The notes: generated by a model not told the origin, from the sequence alone. Shown: positions 49,410 to 58,525, counted from the stretch's first letter. The stretch is 64,000 bases of DNA from Desulfatibacillum sp. (GCA_016342355.1 JAEINP010000028.1:1-64000), one strand, 5' to 3'. A program made the numbers and translations.

Positions 49410-50561
49410 TCAATCTTCCCACAGAGGATAGCTTTCCTCTTTGGGATAATGCTGTTCTTCTTCCGGTTCCGGTTCCGATTCCAGTTCCAGTTCCGGCATC
49501 TGATCCTGGTCCTGATCCGTATCTTGATCCTGGTCTTGAACCAATTCAGGTTCGTCATCTTCCACATCATAAATGGGGAATGCTTTGGGCGCCACGTTTC
49601 CCACGGAAGCCACCCGGGTGACATCCAGGGCGCACTCGCCCCGGTCATTGAGGCCGGGGATGTATTCCACCTCGTCGAATTCGCAGAGGTCGTCGAATTC
49701 CACGTCCAACAGGTTGCTACGGTGAAAGAACATGTTCTTGCCGGGAATGTCCGTGCGGATGAAGCCATATCCATCCTTGAGGCTTTGAACGGTACCCCTG
49801 CGTCTTTTTTCTGTCGGTTGTTGGAACTGTTGGACAGGCCTGACCCACGAGTCTGCCGGGGGCAATTCGGGGGGCAATTCGTTCCGGTAGGAGGACCCGC
49901 CGTTGGAGCCGAAATCGGGACGGACAAAGAGGTTGTGCACCACCGGGTCGTTTCTCCGGGTTTTATCGTCAATGAGGGTATGCATGAGGATGGGGTACGT
50001 GACTTGGTCCAGAAGATTGACGGAGGTGACGGTACGGCGTTTGTTGTTTTGGTTGTCCGTGAATTCAAAGTCCCAGCCCAGGACCATGATGCGGGTGCCC
50101 AGGGTGTTTATCTTGCGGATGAGGGGCACATAGTCTCCGTCTCCGGCAATGAGGACCACCACATTGAAGTGCTTGAGCAGGGTGAGTTCAAAGGCCTCCA
50201 GGGCCAGCCACACATCGATGCCTTTTTCGCCTCTGGGGCCTAGGGGCAGGTAATGGGTCACAATGCCTTCGCGCATGAGGATTTCGTCAAAGACCCGTTC
50301 GGACATGAGGACCTGGCGCTGTTCCGCTTCCTGGGCGCCCAGGCGTCCCCGGAAATAGTGGGCGTCCACCACCTGGCAATATCGGGGTTCCACGCCCTCG
50401 GATTCCGCCACTTGGCTTTTGATGAATTCATGGATACCCGCGACGCTCAGGCGGGCTCTACGCTGATGAACGTATTTGTAATAGTTGCTTACATGATAAA
50501 AAAAGTTTCCGTCATAGAAGACGCCAATACGGGTGAGCTTGGTTTCAGGGGCCTGCAACAT
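49410..50561 (-). CDS. NYN (PIN-like) nuclease fused to a cold-shock domain
   Basis: 383 aa. Residues 8-170 are a NYN/LabA domain with the acidic pattern G-V-F-Y-D-G-N, E-K-G-I-D-V-W-L-A and I-A-G-D-G-D-Y-V-P-L, as in PIN-like RNases. After a linker, residues about 258-325 form a cold-shock-like OB fold (R-G-T-V-Q-S-L-K-D-G-Y-G-F-I-R, then M-F-F-H-R-S-N-L). The tail is low-complexity, alternating D-Q and E-L/E-P repeats. The combination suggests an RNA nuclease guided by the OB domain; target unknown. Confidence 0.82.
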   Translation of the reverse strand: MLQAPETKLTRIGVFYDGNFFYHVSNYYKYVHQRRARLSVAGIHEFIKSQVAESEGVEPRYCQVVDAHYFRGRLGAQEAEQRQVLMSERVFDEILMREGIVTHYLPLGPRGEKGIDVWLALEAFELTLLKHFNVVVLIAGDGDYVPLIRKINTLGTRIMVLGWDFEFTDNQNNKRRTVTSVNLLDQVTYPILMHTLIDDKTRRNDPVVHNLFVRPDFGSNGGSSYRNELPPELPPADSWVRPVQQFQQPTEKRRRGTVQSLKDGYGFIRTDIPGKNMFFHRSNLLDVEFDDLCEFDEVEYIPGLNDRGECALDVTRVASVGNVAPKAFPIYDVEDDEPELVQDQDQDTDQDQDQMPELELESEPEPEEEQHYPKEESYPLWED

Positions 50562-50613
50562 GGTAGACTCTCCAAATCTTGTGATGGGCTAATAGGTTGA
50601 TCGATAATATTGA

Positions 50614-51060
50614 CTAATCCATATACTTCATGGTCACTGCCGCCATTTCGGGTATGGCCATGGACACATGCTTTTGGGCGATTTTACGCACCCCCTTGTA
50701 TATTTTAATAACCACCTTTTTGTCTGCATGGTGGATCACTTTATCCGTAATGCAAAGAAGCTGATCGGCAACGGTTTGGGAGCAGCCTGAAATCCATGCG
50801 TCAAAGGGCGTCTGGCTATTGCAACCGGAATATTCCATATGGTGTGCGTCCAGAACCTCCATGAAGGAAGGCAGCAGGACTTCCACCATTTCATTTATGT
50901 ATCCGGGTTTCACGCCCTTGATGCCCTTGTAGCCTGCTTTAAGCATCATGCCGGTGGGTCCTGACTTGGATGCCACCTGATTGCTGATAAGCCTGGCGTA
51001 ATCGGAAACCACTTGGTCGCGAATGGTAATATCCAACATGGTATCGTAAAGAGCGCCCAT
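50614..51060 (-). CDS. DUF6918-like conserved protein
   Basis: 148 aa, helical, soluble. Pattern of conserved blocks (V-V-S-D-Y-A-R-L-I, K-A-G-Y-K-G-I-K-G-V-K-P-G, L-L-P-S-F-M, F-D-A-W-I, A-D-Q-L-L-x-x-T-D, A-I-P-E-M) fits what I remember of DUF6918. No catalytic residues evident. It lies 52 bp upstream of the NYN gene on the same strand, so they may be co-transcribed. Confidence 0.5.
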   Translation of the reverse strand: MGALYDTMLDITIRDQVVSDYARLISNQVASKSGPTGMMLKAGYKGIKGVKPGYINEMVEVLLPSFMEVLDAHHMEYSGCNSQTPFDAWISGCSQTVADQLLCITDKVIHHADKKVVIKIYKGVRKIAQKHVSMAIPEMAAVTMKYMD

Positions 51061-51422
51061 TCAAATCCTCCGGGTCAGGCGGGTCAAGCTGACAAAAAAA
51101 GCAATCACTTCTATATGGGACATGATTTTCAATCAATGGGAATAAGACAAATCAACCGGGTATTCACTGGACCAATTCGAAAACAGCTTCCCCTATGGCC
51201 GACAATGTAGTTTTATACTCGTCCATAATACCAGGGCAACCCCGACAAGGCAAGTGGTTATTCGAACTGGGATTATTCATAGATAATCTGGCCTCTCCTT
51301 TCCGGGGGGCAGGAGTTCAGCTCACTGGCCGCAACAAGGATTTGACCTTTTTGGAGAAGGCATTATCTTTGTTTAATGCGAGAATGTTTGAACCCGAAAC
51401 ACTATTTACAAGGAGACAATCA
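51061..51422. other. 362-bp divergent intergenic region
   Basis: Separates the DUF6918-like gene (minus) and the membrane protein (plus). The plus-strand frame stays open from 51195 but has no family features before the ATG at 51423, which has a good ribosome-binding site. Promoters for both sides are expected here; no clear motif seen. Confidence 0.4.
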
Positions 51423-51818
51423 ATGCAGGGATTGGCAATACGCTGGCTTGTTCTGACCGGTTCCATCTTGGTGGTTGCCTATTTGCTGGAAGGCATTCAT
51501 GTGAGCGGCTTTTTTTCAGCCTTTTTCGCGGCTGCGGCTCTTTCCACGCTCAACGCCCTTTTCCGTCCTATTCTGCTGGTTCTGACCCTGCCCATAAACG
51601 TTCTGAGTTTGGGGTTGTTTACTCTGGTTATCAATGCAGCCATGCTTAAAATGGCCCAGGCAGTCATACCCGGATTTGAAGTGGTGGGATTCTGGACTTC
51701 GGTATTTGGCGCCCTGCTCATCAGTTTGGTAAGTTGGGCCCTGAATTCGTTTATCAGCGGCAAGGGGGGAGTCAAGGTCATTGACATGCGCAACCGCAGA
51801 GGAAATTTTTGGGACTAA
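51423..51818 (+). CDS. Phage-holin-family (PF04020-type) membrane protein
   Basis: 131 aa from ATG 51423 (AAGGAGACAATCA upstream). Four hydrophobic segments with A-L-S-T-L-N-A-L-F-R-P-I-L-L-V-L-T-L-P-I-N and L-G-L-F-T-L-V-I-N-A, typical of the so-called phage holin family 4 / YvlD-like membrane proteins found in many chromosomes. Such proteins are not necessarily phage-derived; some take part in envelope stress. A TetR-type gene follows 52 bp downstream. Confidence 0.75.
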   Translation: MQGLAIRWLVLTGSILVVAYLLEGIHVSGFFSAFFAAAALSTLNALFRPILLVLTLPINVLSLGLFTLVINAAMLKMAQAVIPGFEVVGFWTSVFGALLISLVSWALNSFISGKGGVKVIDMRNRRGNFWD

Positions 51819-51870
51819 TTTCCCTGGCCTTTCATTGACAAATTTATCTACCGGGGATAGAAAACAGGCC

Positions 51871-52575
51871 ATGAAACTTTCTATCCCAGGCAAAACCAGG
51901 CAAGGTGTAAAAGGCGACGATCAAGGCCGCTGTTCCAGGCAAGGCGCAAAAAGCGCAGCCACCCGCAAAATGATTTTGGCGGCGGCCCGCCGGATCTTCC
52001 GATGCCAGCCTTACCAGTCCGCCAGTTTTCGTATGATCGGCCAGGAAGGGGGATTCAGTTTCACCCTCATCAATCATTATTTCAGCAAAGCCCAATTATT
52101 CGAAGAGGTAGCCCAGGAAGTCCTGGACGAACTTTTAGCGGCATCCCTTGGCTGGGTGGAAGGCCTGGACACTGTGTCTGCGGAAAAGGGCCTCTCCCTG
52201 TTCCTGGACAGGGCTTTGGACTACCTGTTCGACAAACCTGATGCGGTGCTTTTGCTCATGCAGAATGTGGCTCAGGCTGATTTGGACGGGGAACTTCCCG
52301 GTTTTGCAAGGTTTTCAGGGTATGTGACGGAAGCCAAAAAAATGATCACCCGGGTGGTGCCCGGCTCCTACGACCAGGAGCAGGTTGTCTGGTGGGTCTA
52401 CAATGTCATCAATTTGATGATCACTTACGTGGGGGCTTCAGCCTATCACGGAAGGGTATTGGGCCTGGATGCTGACAGCCCGGAATACAGGCAATGGATC
52501 AAAGAAAGTCTGCTTTACCTGTTCCTGCCCCCCTTGAAGCGCATGGCGAAATCCACAATTGAAACAGACAAATAA
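51871..52575 (+). CDS. TetR/AcrR-family transcriptional regulator
   Basis: 234 aa from ATG 51871. A basic leader of about 30 residues is followed by the helix-turn-helix: T-R-K-M-I-L-A-A-A-R-R-I-F, then S-F-R-M-I-G-Q-E-G-G-F-S-F-T-L-I-N-H-Y-F. A C-terminal ligand-binding helical domain with D-K-P-D-A-V-L-L-L follows. It probably represses itself or neighbouring genes; ligand unknown. Confidence 0.82.
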   Translation: MKLSIPGKTRQGVKGDDQGRCSRQGAKSAATRKMILAAARRIFRCQPYQSASFRMIGQEGGFSFTLINHYFSKAQLFEEVAQEVLDELLAASLGWVEGLDTVSAEKGLSLFLDRALDYLFDKPDAVLLLMQNVAQADLDGELPGFARFSGYVTEAKKMITRVVPGSYDQEQVVWWVYNVINLMITYVGASAYHGRVLGLDADSPEYRQWIKESLLYLFLPPLKRMAKSTIETDK

Positions 52576-52578
52576 AAC

Positions 52579-52615
52579 GGAACGCCCGGGCTTGTAAATC
52601 CAGGGCGCCCCGTCC
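52579..52615. terminator. Hairpin between converging genes
   Basis: GG..CGCCC (52579-52587) pairs with GGGCG..CC (52603-52615) with mismatches. It lies between the stops of the TetR gene and the ParM-like gene. Moderate support only. Confidence 0.35.
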
Positions 52616-52625
52616 TTAAAAGAAC

Positions 52626-53675
52626 CTATTCAGCGGCCTCTTCTGTTTCTTCCGCCGAGTCTCCGTCCTTTGACCACAAGTGGCGGGCAAATTTCAGATA
52701 GCCCTGGACATTATTGAGGCGGGCGTCTGTTTCCTGGGGTGTGGCAACCACGTTTCCGGCAATCAGGGGCTGGAGGTGTTTGGCCAGTTCCATGCCTCCG
52801 CCGCCTGTGAGGACAACGGTGTCCATGTCCCAGTCATCCGCCCAGAGTTGGTTGATTTCGTTGGCTATTTCACCGGCGGCCTGGGCGTATACATGATCCC
52901 TGATTTCCGCCAGTTCCATTTCCTGACCCCGGATGCGGATAGTTCCCTTGGACACGGGATCATAGAGTCGGTAAAGCTCCAGGCTTACATCCACCTGCTT
53001 ACGGATTTTATTGGCGATGGTGCGAAAGGCATCGGAAATGCCGGTGTCTATGGTCCGGCTTCCCCGGGAGATGAACTGGAGCTTGTCGAAAATGATGAAG
53101 TCCGTGGTTTTGAATCCCACGTCCACTACTCCGACTTTTTTCTTGGCCAGGTCTTTGTCGGTAATCTGCCCTCGTTCGTTCATCAGGAGATTGAGTATGC
53201 TTCCCATGGGCTGGGGGATCATACGGATTCGGTTAATGTTGATCCGCCGCGTGACCACAGTGCCGTCGGCCTTGTGGTAATTGACCGTATGGTGACCCAG
53301 CACAGCCTTGACAAAGGATTCCTTGTATTGGGAGAAGTACCCCACAGGAAGGCCGGAGACCACGTTCATGGGAACGTATTTTTCGGAAAAGATACCGGCG
53401 GCTGTCAGGGCAAGGATTTTGGCGAATTCCTGGATGAGCATATCCTGGTCCAGGGTGGATTGGCGAACGCCGGACTGGCGTTCGGCAAAGTCGCCCACAA
53501 AAAAGGTTTGGTCATCCACGGTCACATGCAGGTTTTCCGTAAAGGACGTGTTGGCAAGATTAGCCCGAAAGGGAATATCCGACGCTTCCCCCAACAGGGA
53601 CTTGAACATGAGAAATTCCTTGCCGTTAGTGGCTTTTGTAAACCCAAACCCTATGTCAATGCCGAGAACTTCCAT
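52626..53675 (-). CDS. ParM/StbA-type actin-like ATPase
   Basis: 349 aa. Actin-fold nucleotide motifs: phosphate-1 G-I-D-I-G-F-G-F-T-K-A, phosphate-2 V-V-D-V-G-F-K-T-T-D-F, adenosine loop V-L-T-G-G-G-G. G-L-P-V-G-Y-F is typical of the ParM/Alp group. ParM filaments segregate plasmids with a ParR adaptor, but no ParR-like gene or centromere repeat is seen here. It may be a plasmid- or phage-derived orphan or a chromosomal cytoskeletal protein. Confidence 0.8.
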   Translation of the reverse strand: MEVLGIDIGFGFTKATNGKEFLMFKSLLGEASDIPFRANLANTSFTENLHVTVDDQTFFVGDFAERQSGVRQSTLDQDMLIQEFAKILALTAAGIFSEKYVPMNVVSGLPVGYFSQYKESFVKAVLGHHTVNYHKADGTVVTRRININRIRMIPQPMGSILNLLMNERGQITDKDLAKKKVGVVDVGFKTTDFIIFDKLQFISRGSRTIDTGISDAFRTIANKIRKQVDVSLELYRLYDPVSKGTIRIRGQEMELAEIRDHVYAQAAGEIANEINQLWADDWDMDTVVLTGGGGMELAKHLQPLIAGNVVATPQETDARLNNVQGYLKFARHLWSKDGDSAEETEEAAE

Positions 53676-53841
53676 CTTTCCCTCCCTGGAGAATTATGAA
53701 ACTCTTTGTTAAATCAAATGAACCCTTCCCGGACTGCTAACGGTTTAGAGCACAATCGGGAAAACAGGCCTGGCAGGTATATCCATGCCATGGCATGATC
53801 AATATTTTCCTGCTCTTACTATGGCCGGGACGAAAAAGCCA

Positions 53842-54927
53842 CTACTTATAGGCCGAAAAGTCCACTCCGCGGGCCTGTCCCCTGGCCTCAAACCAGGCGT
53901 TCTCGTTCCGGGGTGGAATTTCGCATTCTTCCTCGGGCTTGCGCAACAGGGAGATCGCCTCGGAGGGGCATGTGGAAATGCACAGGCCACAGCCGATACA
54001 GGCCTCGGGTTTGACGTGGTAGGCATCCTCGCATTCTTCTATGGCGCGAACCTGACAGCGTTCGTCTGCGCACACACCGCATGCCACGCATTCCTCTGCA
54101 TCAATGACCGCCACAAAGTGGGAGTTCACCACCTTGGAGGCCGGAGCGCCGTAGTCGTTAATGCTTCTCAGGACTCCGCAGCAGCATCCGCAGCAGTTAC
54201 AAATAAAAAACTGTCCGTCCTGCATATTCCACGAAAGATGCACAAGGCCGCTTTCCTCTGTTTTCACCAAAAGTCCCCTTGCCTCGTCCTTGGTAATGGA
54301 ACGGCCCCAGTGGTAGTTATCAAACACCCCGGGCACCGGCGCTATGGCCATGCATACCTCGGTGAGTTTGGTGCAGGGGTTGTCCATGATTTCCATTTCC
54401 TTTTTGCAGATGCATTCGGCCACGGCAAAGGACTGGCCCTTGTCGATGAGGTTGGAAATCTGCTGGTAGTGCATGGAAATATGATCGGCGTGGATATTTT
54501 TTTCAACAGGCACCACGTGCATGAGGGCCGGGCCGGTTTCGAAAAACTGCTTGCCGAAATGGGGTTCGTAGGCGTGGCAAAGTTCCACGAATTCCTTGTC
54601 CATGCGGTCTAACTGGAACTCAAAGATGCCAAAGACCCAGGGCAGCATCTTAAAGACCCGCACTGCCCCGAAATCCACACCAAAAAGCTGCCCCCGCCTC
54701 CACATGGAGGTGAGCTTTTCATCCAGGCCTTCCAGGGAACGGCCGGTGCGTTCGGCGATCTGCGCGGGATTTTCGAATTGAAGGCGCAGGTCGCAGAAAA
54801 GTTCCGCTTCATCCGGCTCGAATATTTTTTTCAGAATTTTGATTTCAATGCCTTCTTCTGTGGCGGGAAATCCGTTGGGAAGGGTGTCCAATACATTGGC
54901 CAGCTTTTTATAGACTGCGTCGCTCAT
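53842..54927 (-). CDS. 4Fe-4S ferredoxin-domain protein with N-terminal winged helix
   Basis: 361 aa. The N-terminal part (about 1-90) looks like a winged helix (A-Q-I-A-E-R-T-G-R-S-L-E-G-L). Next come a Cys-rich centre (A-E-C-I-C-K-K-E-M and C-N-C-C-G-C-C-C-G) and two 4Fe-4S motifs at the C-terminus (C-V-A-C-G-V-C and C-I-G-C-G-L-C-I-S-T-C-P). Proteins of this plan are common in sulfate reducers and are assumed to be soluble electron carriers or regulators; partner unknown. Confidence 0.75.
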   Translation of the reverse strand: MSDAVYKKLANVLDTLPNGFPATEEGIEIKILKKIFEPDEAELFCDLRLQFENPAQIAERTGRSLEGLDEKLTSMWRRGQLFGVDFGAVRVFKMLPWVFGIFEFQLDRMDKEFVELCHAYEPHFGKQFFETGPALMHVVPVEKNIHADHISMHYQQISNLIDKGQSFAVAECICKKEMEIMDNPCTKLTEVCMAIAPVPGVFDNYHWGRSITKDEARGLLVKTEESGLVHLSWNMQDGQFFICNCCGCCCGVLRSINDYGAPASKVVNSHFVAVIDAEECVACGVCADERCQVRAIEECEDAYHVKPEACIGCGLCISTCPSEAISLLRKPEEECEIPPRNENAWFEARGQARGVDFSAYK

Positions 54928-55078
54928 GTGGGGTCTCCCATTTCATATGTGAGGGTTGGATAAAAAAAGTGATTGGTGCAGGGGCAGGTATGCTCCAGGG
55001 CCTGAACTCGGGCCGGTTATCCGCAGGGCAAAGCATAAGTGACCATGATTTATCGGTCAAGAAAAAAGCGGGCGTTTG

Positions 55079-55528
55079 CTATTTTTCGCCATTGAACATG
55101 GCGTCCAGGATATCAGCCGCCGTTCCCACGTAACGGGGACAGGTTTTTTCGAAAAGATGCATTTCCCTGGCGTGTTCCAGGACTCCAGGCTGGCTCAGGT
55201 CCACTCCCAGCAGGTCACGGCACAAGACCGACCCGCAGGCTTGGGTAAAGTGGTGCATAAACAGGACCGACTTTAGAACGGTTTTTTCCTTGGCGGCTTT
55301 CTCGTCCGGGGCTTTGTTTCCGTATTTTACGCCCAAGGCCATGAGGGCGCCTGTCACGGCGCCGCAAGTGTTTCCGGTCAGGCAGATGCCTCCCCCAAAA
55401 GCTGCGGCCATGCGTGCTGCGATTTCCTTGTCCAGGCCCAATGCCTGGGCGTGGGTGAGCAAGACACCCTGGGCGCAGTTGAAGCCCTGTTCAAAAAACT
55501 CTGTTGCCATTTTTTCGCGGTCAGTCAT
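55079..55528 (-). CDS. C_GCAxxG_C_C family protein
   Basis: 149 aa with the spaced Cys signature of this family: F-N-C-A-Q-G-V-L, G-G-G-I-C, G-N-T-C-G-A-V-T-G-A, then paired Cys near 96-102 and one near the C-terminus. Members are found in anaerobes and are thought to be redox or metal-binding proteins; no reaction is established. GGAGGAAAGAGGAAACC precedes ATG. Monocistronic, downstream of the tRNA-Thr pair. Confidence 0.75.
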   Translation of the reverse strand: MTDREKMATEFFEQGFNCAQGVLLTHAQALGLDKEIAARMAAAFGGGICLTGNTCGAVTGALMALGVKYGNKAPDEKAAKEKTVLKSVLFMHHFTQACGSVLCRDLLGVDLSQPGVLEHAREMHLFEKTCPRYVGTAADILDAMFNGEK

Positions 55529-55563
55529 GGTTTCCTCTTTCCTCCTGTCTGGCGAAGATCAAC

Positions 55564-55598
55564 CAAAAAAACAGGGGAACGGCCATGGCCTGTTCCCC
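55564..55598 (-). terminator. Terminator of the tRNA-Thr transcript
   Basis: Minus strand GGGGAAC-(A)-GGCCATGGCC-GTTCCCC followed by TGTTTTTTT; about 80 nt beyond the last tRNA-Thr. Confidence 0.7.
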
Positions 55599-55678
55599 CG
55601 CAATCAATGCGTTCCACATCACAATATTGTGGGCGCTATAGACAAAAATCAATTGAAAAACCACCTTGTCCAAAGAGG

Positions 55679-55755
55679 TGGAGCCCACGATCGGATTCGA
55701 ACCGATGAACCTCTTCCTTACCAAGGAAGCGCTCTACCGACTGAGCTACGTGGGC
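55679..55755 (-). tRNA. tRNA-Thr (anticodon GGU), copy 2
   Basis: 77 nt including an encoded CCA. Acceptor GCCCACG/CGTGGGC, anticodon loop TTGGTAA, T-loop TTCGAAT. Sequence identical to copy 1, 29 nt upstream. Confidence 0.95.
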
Positions 55756-55784
55756 GGATGCTGCTATGTCTTTCAAGGCCTCAG

Positions 55785-55861
55785 TGGAGCCCACGATCGG
55801 ATTCGAACCGATGAACCTCTTCCTTACCAAGGAAGCGCTCTACCGACTGAGCTACGTGGGC
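55785..55861 (-). tRNA. tRNA-Thr (anticodon GGU), copy 1
   Basis: Identical to the next copy. The 5' flanks of the two copies share about 13 further bases (CGGATGCTGCTAT on the plus strand), so the 106-bp unit is a recent tandem duplication. Confidence 0.95.
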
Positions 55862-55957
55862 GGATGCTGCTATTTATTTACGGCCCGGGCCGTTTGCTCT
55901 CCCGATGAGCCTGTGTTGAAGCGGGAGATCGCTTTTCAACTCGTGACAGCCGGGAGT

Positions 55958-57259
55958 CTATAGCATGGTTCTTGTGCGTTGTTCAATAGGCGTGTAGTCC
56001 CTCAAGTTATTTCCCATATATATTTGGCGCGGCCTGGAAAGTTTCCAACGGGGGCTGTCATAGCACTCCTTCCACTGGGAAATCCAGCCGGGAAGCCTGC
56101 CAATGGCGAACATCACCGTGAACATTTCCGTGGGAATGCCCATGGCCCGCATAACGATTCCCGAGTAAAAATCCACATTGGGGTAAAGGTTATGGTCAAT
56201 GAAATAGGAATCCTTCAAAGCCACCTCCTCCAGATCCCGGGCGATTTCCAGCAAGGGGTCCTTTTTTTCCAGCTTTCCCTGGACCCGATCGGCCATTTTC
56301 TGGATGATTTTCGCCCGGGGATCGTAGGTTTTATAAACGCTATGTCCGAAGCCCATGAGGCGGAAGTTGTCGTTTTTATCCCTGGCCCGCGCCACAAAGG
56401 GCTTTACATCGCCTCCGGCGGCGTAAATTTCTTCCAGCATACGGATCACGGCCTGGTTGGCGCCGCCATGGAGACGGCCCCACAGGGCGGAAATCCCGGC
56501 GGAAATGGAAGCATAAATATTGACTCGGGCGCTGCCCACCAGGCGCACGGCGGAGGTGCTGCAATTTTGCTCATGGTCTCCGTGGAGAATCCAAAGCACG
56601 TTCAAGGCCCTGATAAAGTCAGGGTCCTGACGGTACGGACGCACCGGGGAGTCGAACATCATGTTCAGAAAGTTGGCGCAATAGCACAGGTCAGGCTTGG
56701 GGTAGACCACCTTATGACCCTGGGAAATCTTGTAGGACATGGCCGCCATGGTCCGGACCTTGGAAATGAGCCGGGTTACAGTGATGTCCAATTCTTCGGT
56801 AACAGAAAGGCCATCCAGTTGGGGATAGAAAAAACGCAGGGCGTTGACCATGGCGGAAAGAATCCCCATGGGATGGGCGCGCCTGGGAAAATTTTCGAAA
56901 AAGGTGCGCATGTCTTCGTGGACCATGGAATGGTCGTTGAGCAAGACCGAAAAGCGCGTCAACTCCTTTTGTTCCGGCAGGCGGCCATTGATAAGCAGAT
57001 AAGCGGTTTCCACAAAGGTGGATTTTTCCGCCAGTTGTTCCACGGGAATCCCTCTGTAGCGGAGGACGCCGTTTTCCCCGTCCATGTAGGTGATGGCGCT
57101 GGTGCAGCTTCCGGTGTTGCTGAATCCGGGGTCATAGGTGATGAGGCCCGTACTTTTGCGCAAGGCCTGAATGTCAATGGCCCTTTCGCCTTCTGTTCCC
57201 ACAATGACCGGCAACTCGAAGGTTTCATCTCCTATGGTAATTTTAGCGAATTCTTCCAT
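55958..57259 (-). CDS. gltA: Citrate synthase
   Basis: 433 aa from ATG 57259 with AAGGAGACTATT upstream; an upstream ATG (57364) lacks a site. Type II-like synthase. Active-site His motifs are H-G-D-H-E-Q-N and G-F-G-H-S-V-Y-K-T-Y-D-P-R-A, the catalytic Asp lies in N-V-D-F-Y-S-G-I, and the C-terminal R-P-R-Q-I-Y region is present. It condenses oxaloacetate and acetyl-CoA, consistent with complete oxidation or biosynthesis in a sulfate reducer. Single gene, divergent from the macrodomain gene. Confidence 0.95.
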   Translation of the reverse strand: MEEFAKITIGDETFELPVIVGTEGERAIDIQALRKSTGLITYDPGFSNTGSCTSAITYMDGENGVLRYRGIPVEQLAEKSTFVETAYLLINGRLPEQKELTRFSVLLNDHSMVHEDMRTFFENFPRRAHPMGILSAMVNALRFFYPQLDGLSVTEELDITVTRLISKVRTMAAMSYKISQGHKVVYPKPDLCYCANFLNMMFDSPVRPYRQDPDFIRALNVLWILHGDHEQNCSTSAVRLVGSARVNIYASISAGISALWGRLHGGANQAVIRMLEEIYAAGGDVKPFVARARDKNDNFRLMGFGHSVYKTYDPRAKIIQKMADRVQGKLEKKDPLLEIARDLEEVALKDSYFIDHNLYPNVDFYSGIVMRAMGIPTEMFTVMFAIGRLPGWISQWKECYDSPRWKLSRPRQIYMGNNLRDYTPIEQRTRTML

Positions 57260-57532
57260 AATAGTCTCCTTTTCTGACACAAAACCCCGGACAACAGAAC
57301 CGTGCACGGGCTCCCCGCCGAGGTATATACAATCTCCCTCCAAAAAAATGGTACAATCGCACAAACCCCTCTTATACAGGAAGGCAGGGGAATAGTCAAA
57401 TAGACAAATTCAATGCACAGGATGCTTTTCCCTTTGAAGAAGCAATATTGACAAGACAGACCCCGCCCCGTATTATTCCTTGATCTGTTCTACAGTAATT
57501 CCTGCAACATGCCGAATATACAGGAGGTGATT

Positions 57533-58060
57533 ATGGAAGCCGGAATACTTGGCAGAATCCGAGTCTTAACCGGGGACATAACCAAATTGGACGTGGACGC
57601 CATTGTAAACGCCGCTAACTCAAGCCTTTTGGGTGGAGGCGGGGTGGACGGGGCCATCCACCGGGCCGCAGGCCCCCAATTGCTGGAGGAATGCAAAACC
57701 CTCAGGGGATGCCCGACCGGAGAGGCCAAGATCACCAAAGGCTACCAGCTTCCTGCAAAACATGTGATCCATACGGTGGGACCCGTGTATTCCAGGGTGG
57801 ACAATGCTCCGGAATTATTGGGCGCCTGTTACCGGAACTCCCTGACCCTGGCCCGGGACCACCAAGTGGAGTCCGTTGCTTTTCCCGCCATCAGTTGCGG
57901 GGTGTATGGCTATCCTCTCCAGGAGGCCTGCAAAGTGGCCGTGGACACGGTTTGTTGCTTTTTATTGGAATCTTCCCTGCCCAAAGAGGTGGTGTTTGTG
58001 CTATTTGGGGAAAATGACCTGAAGGTCTATGAAGAGTATCTTGCCAGTCTGGCTGCCTGA
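57533..58060 (+). CDS. Macrodomain protein (O-acetyl-ADP-ribose deacetylase type)
   Basis: 175 aa from ATG 57533 (AGGAGGTGATT upstream). Macro-domain signature: [31 protein letters not shown] and I-S-C-G-V-Y-G-Y-P. Binds ADP-ribose and probably removes O-acetyl or mono-ADP-ribose groups. Confidence 0.9.
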   Translation: MEAGILGRIRVLTGDITKLDVDAIVNAANSSLLGGGGVDGAIHRAAGPQLLEECKTLRGCPTGEAKITKGYQLPAKHVIHTVGPVYSRVDNAPELLGACYRNSLTLARDHQVESVAFPAISCGVYGYPLQEACKVAVDTVCCFLLESSLPKEVVFVLFGENDLKVYEEYLASLAA

Positions 58061-58210
58061 TTCCTATTAGGAATTATTACCACATGCTTGACAAGCACTG
58101 ATTAAGGCACAATCTTTGTATAAACGCCCGGTTTCTTCTGCATTGTTTCCGCAGGCTGGTATCCCGGGTTCATTCCAACCACGGGCGTATGCCCAAAAGG
58201 AGACTTTGTA

Positions 58211-58525
58211 ATGTTTGAATGCACACAGGCGGCACAAGAGAAAATCAAGGAATACTTTGAGACGCAGCCCAAAGTAGTTCCGGTTCGGATATTCCTCAAT
58301 CAAGGCGGGTGAGCTGGTCCGTCCCTGGCATTGGCTCTGGATGAGTCAAAAGACAACGATGAGATTTTTGAAGTGGATAGCCTGAGTTTTGTAGTGGACA
58401 AGGCTTTTCTGGCGCAAGCCGCACCCATCAAGGTGGATTACTCCGCCATGGGTTTTGATATCAGTTCTTCCTATGAACTTCCCAAGGGAGACTGTGGGGG
58501 ATGCGGCGGCGGAACCTGCGGCTGA
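58211..58525 (+). CDS. HesB/IscA-like selenoprotein (in-frame UGA as Sec34)
   Basis: 104 codons from ATG 58211 (AAGGAGAC upstream), with an in-frame TGA at 58310-58312. Reading through gives M-F-E-C-T-Q-A-A..., R-I-F-L-N-Q-G-G-U-A-G-P-S-L-A-L-A-L-D-E and a C-terminal G-D-C-G-G-C-G-G-G-T-C-G. The UGA falls exactly where IscA/HesB proteins have their first conserved Cys (G-G-C-x-G), and both sides of it are family-like, so read-through rather than decay is likely. HesB-like selenoproteins are known in Deltaproteobacteria. The bases after the UGA can form a GAGC/GCTC-closed stem, but I could not settle a SECIS fold by eye. Confidence 0.82.

Noticed and set aside
55979-57277. 432-codon open frame on the plus strand opposite citrate synthase
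   Set aside because: Exact antisense of a conserved gene; composition (many His, Gly, Pro) is typical of reverse-strand shadows.
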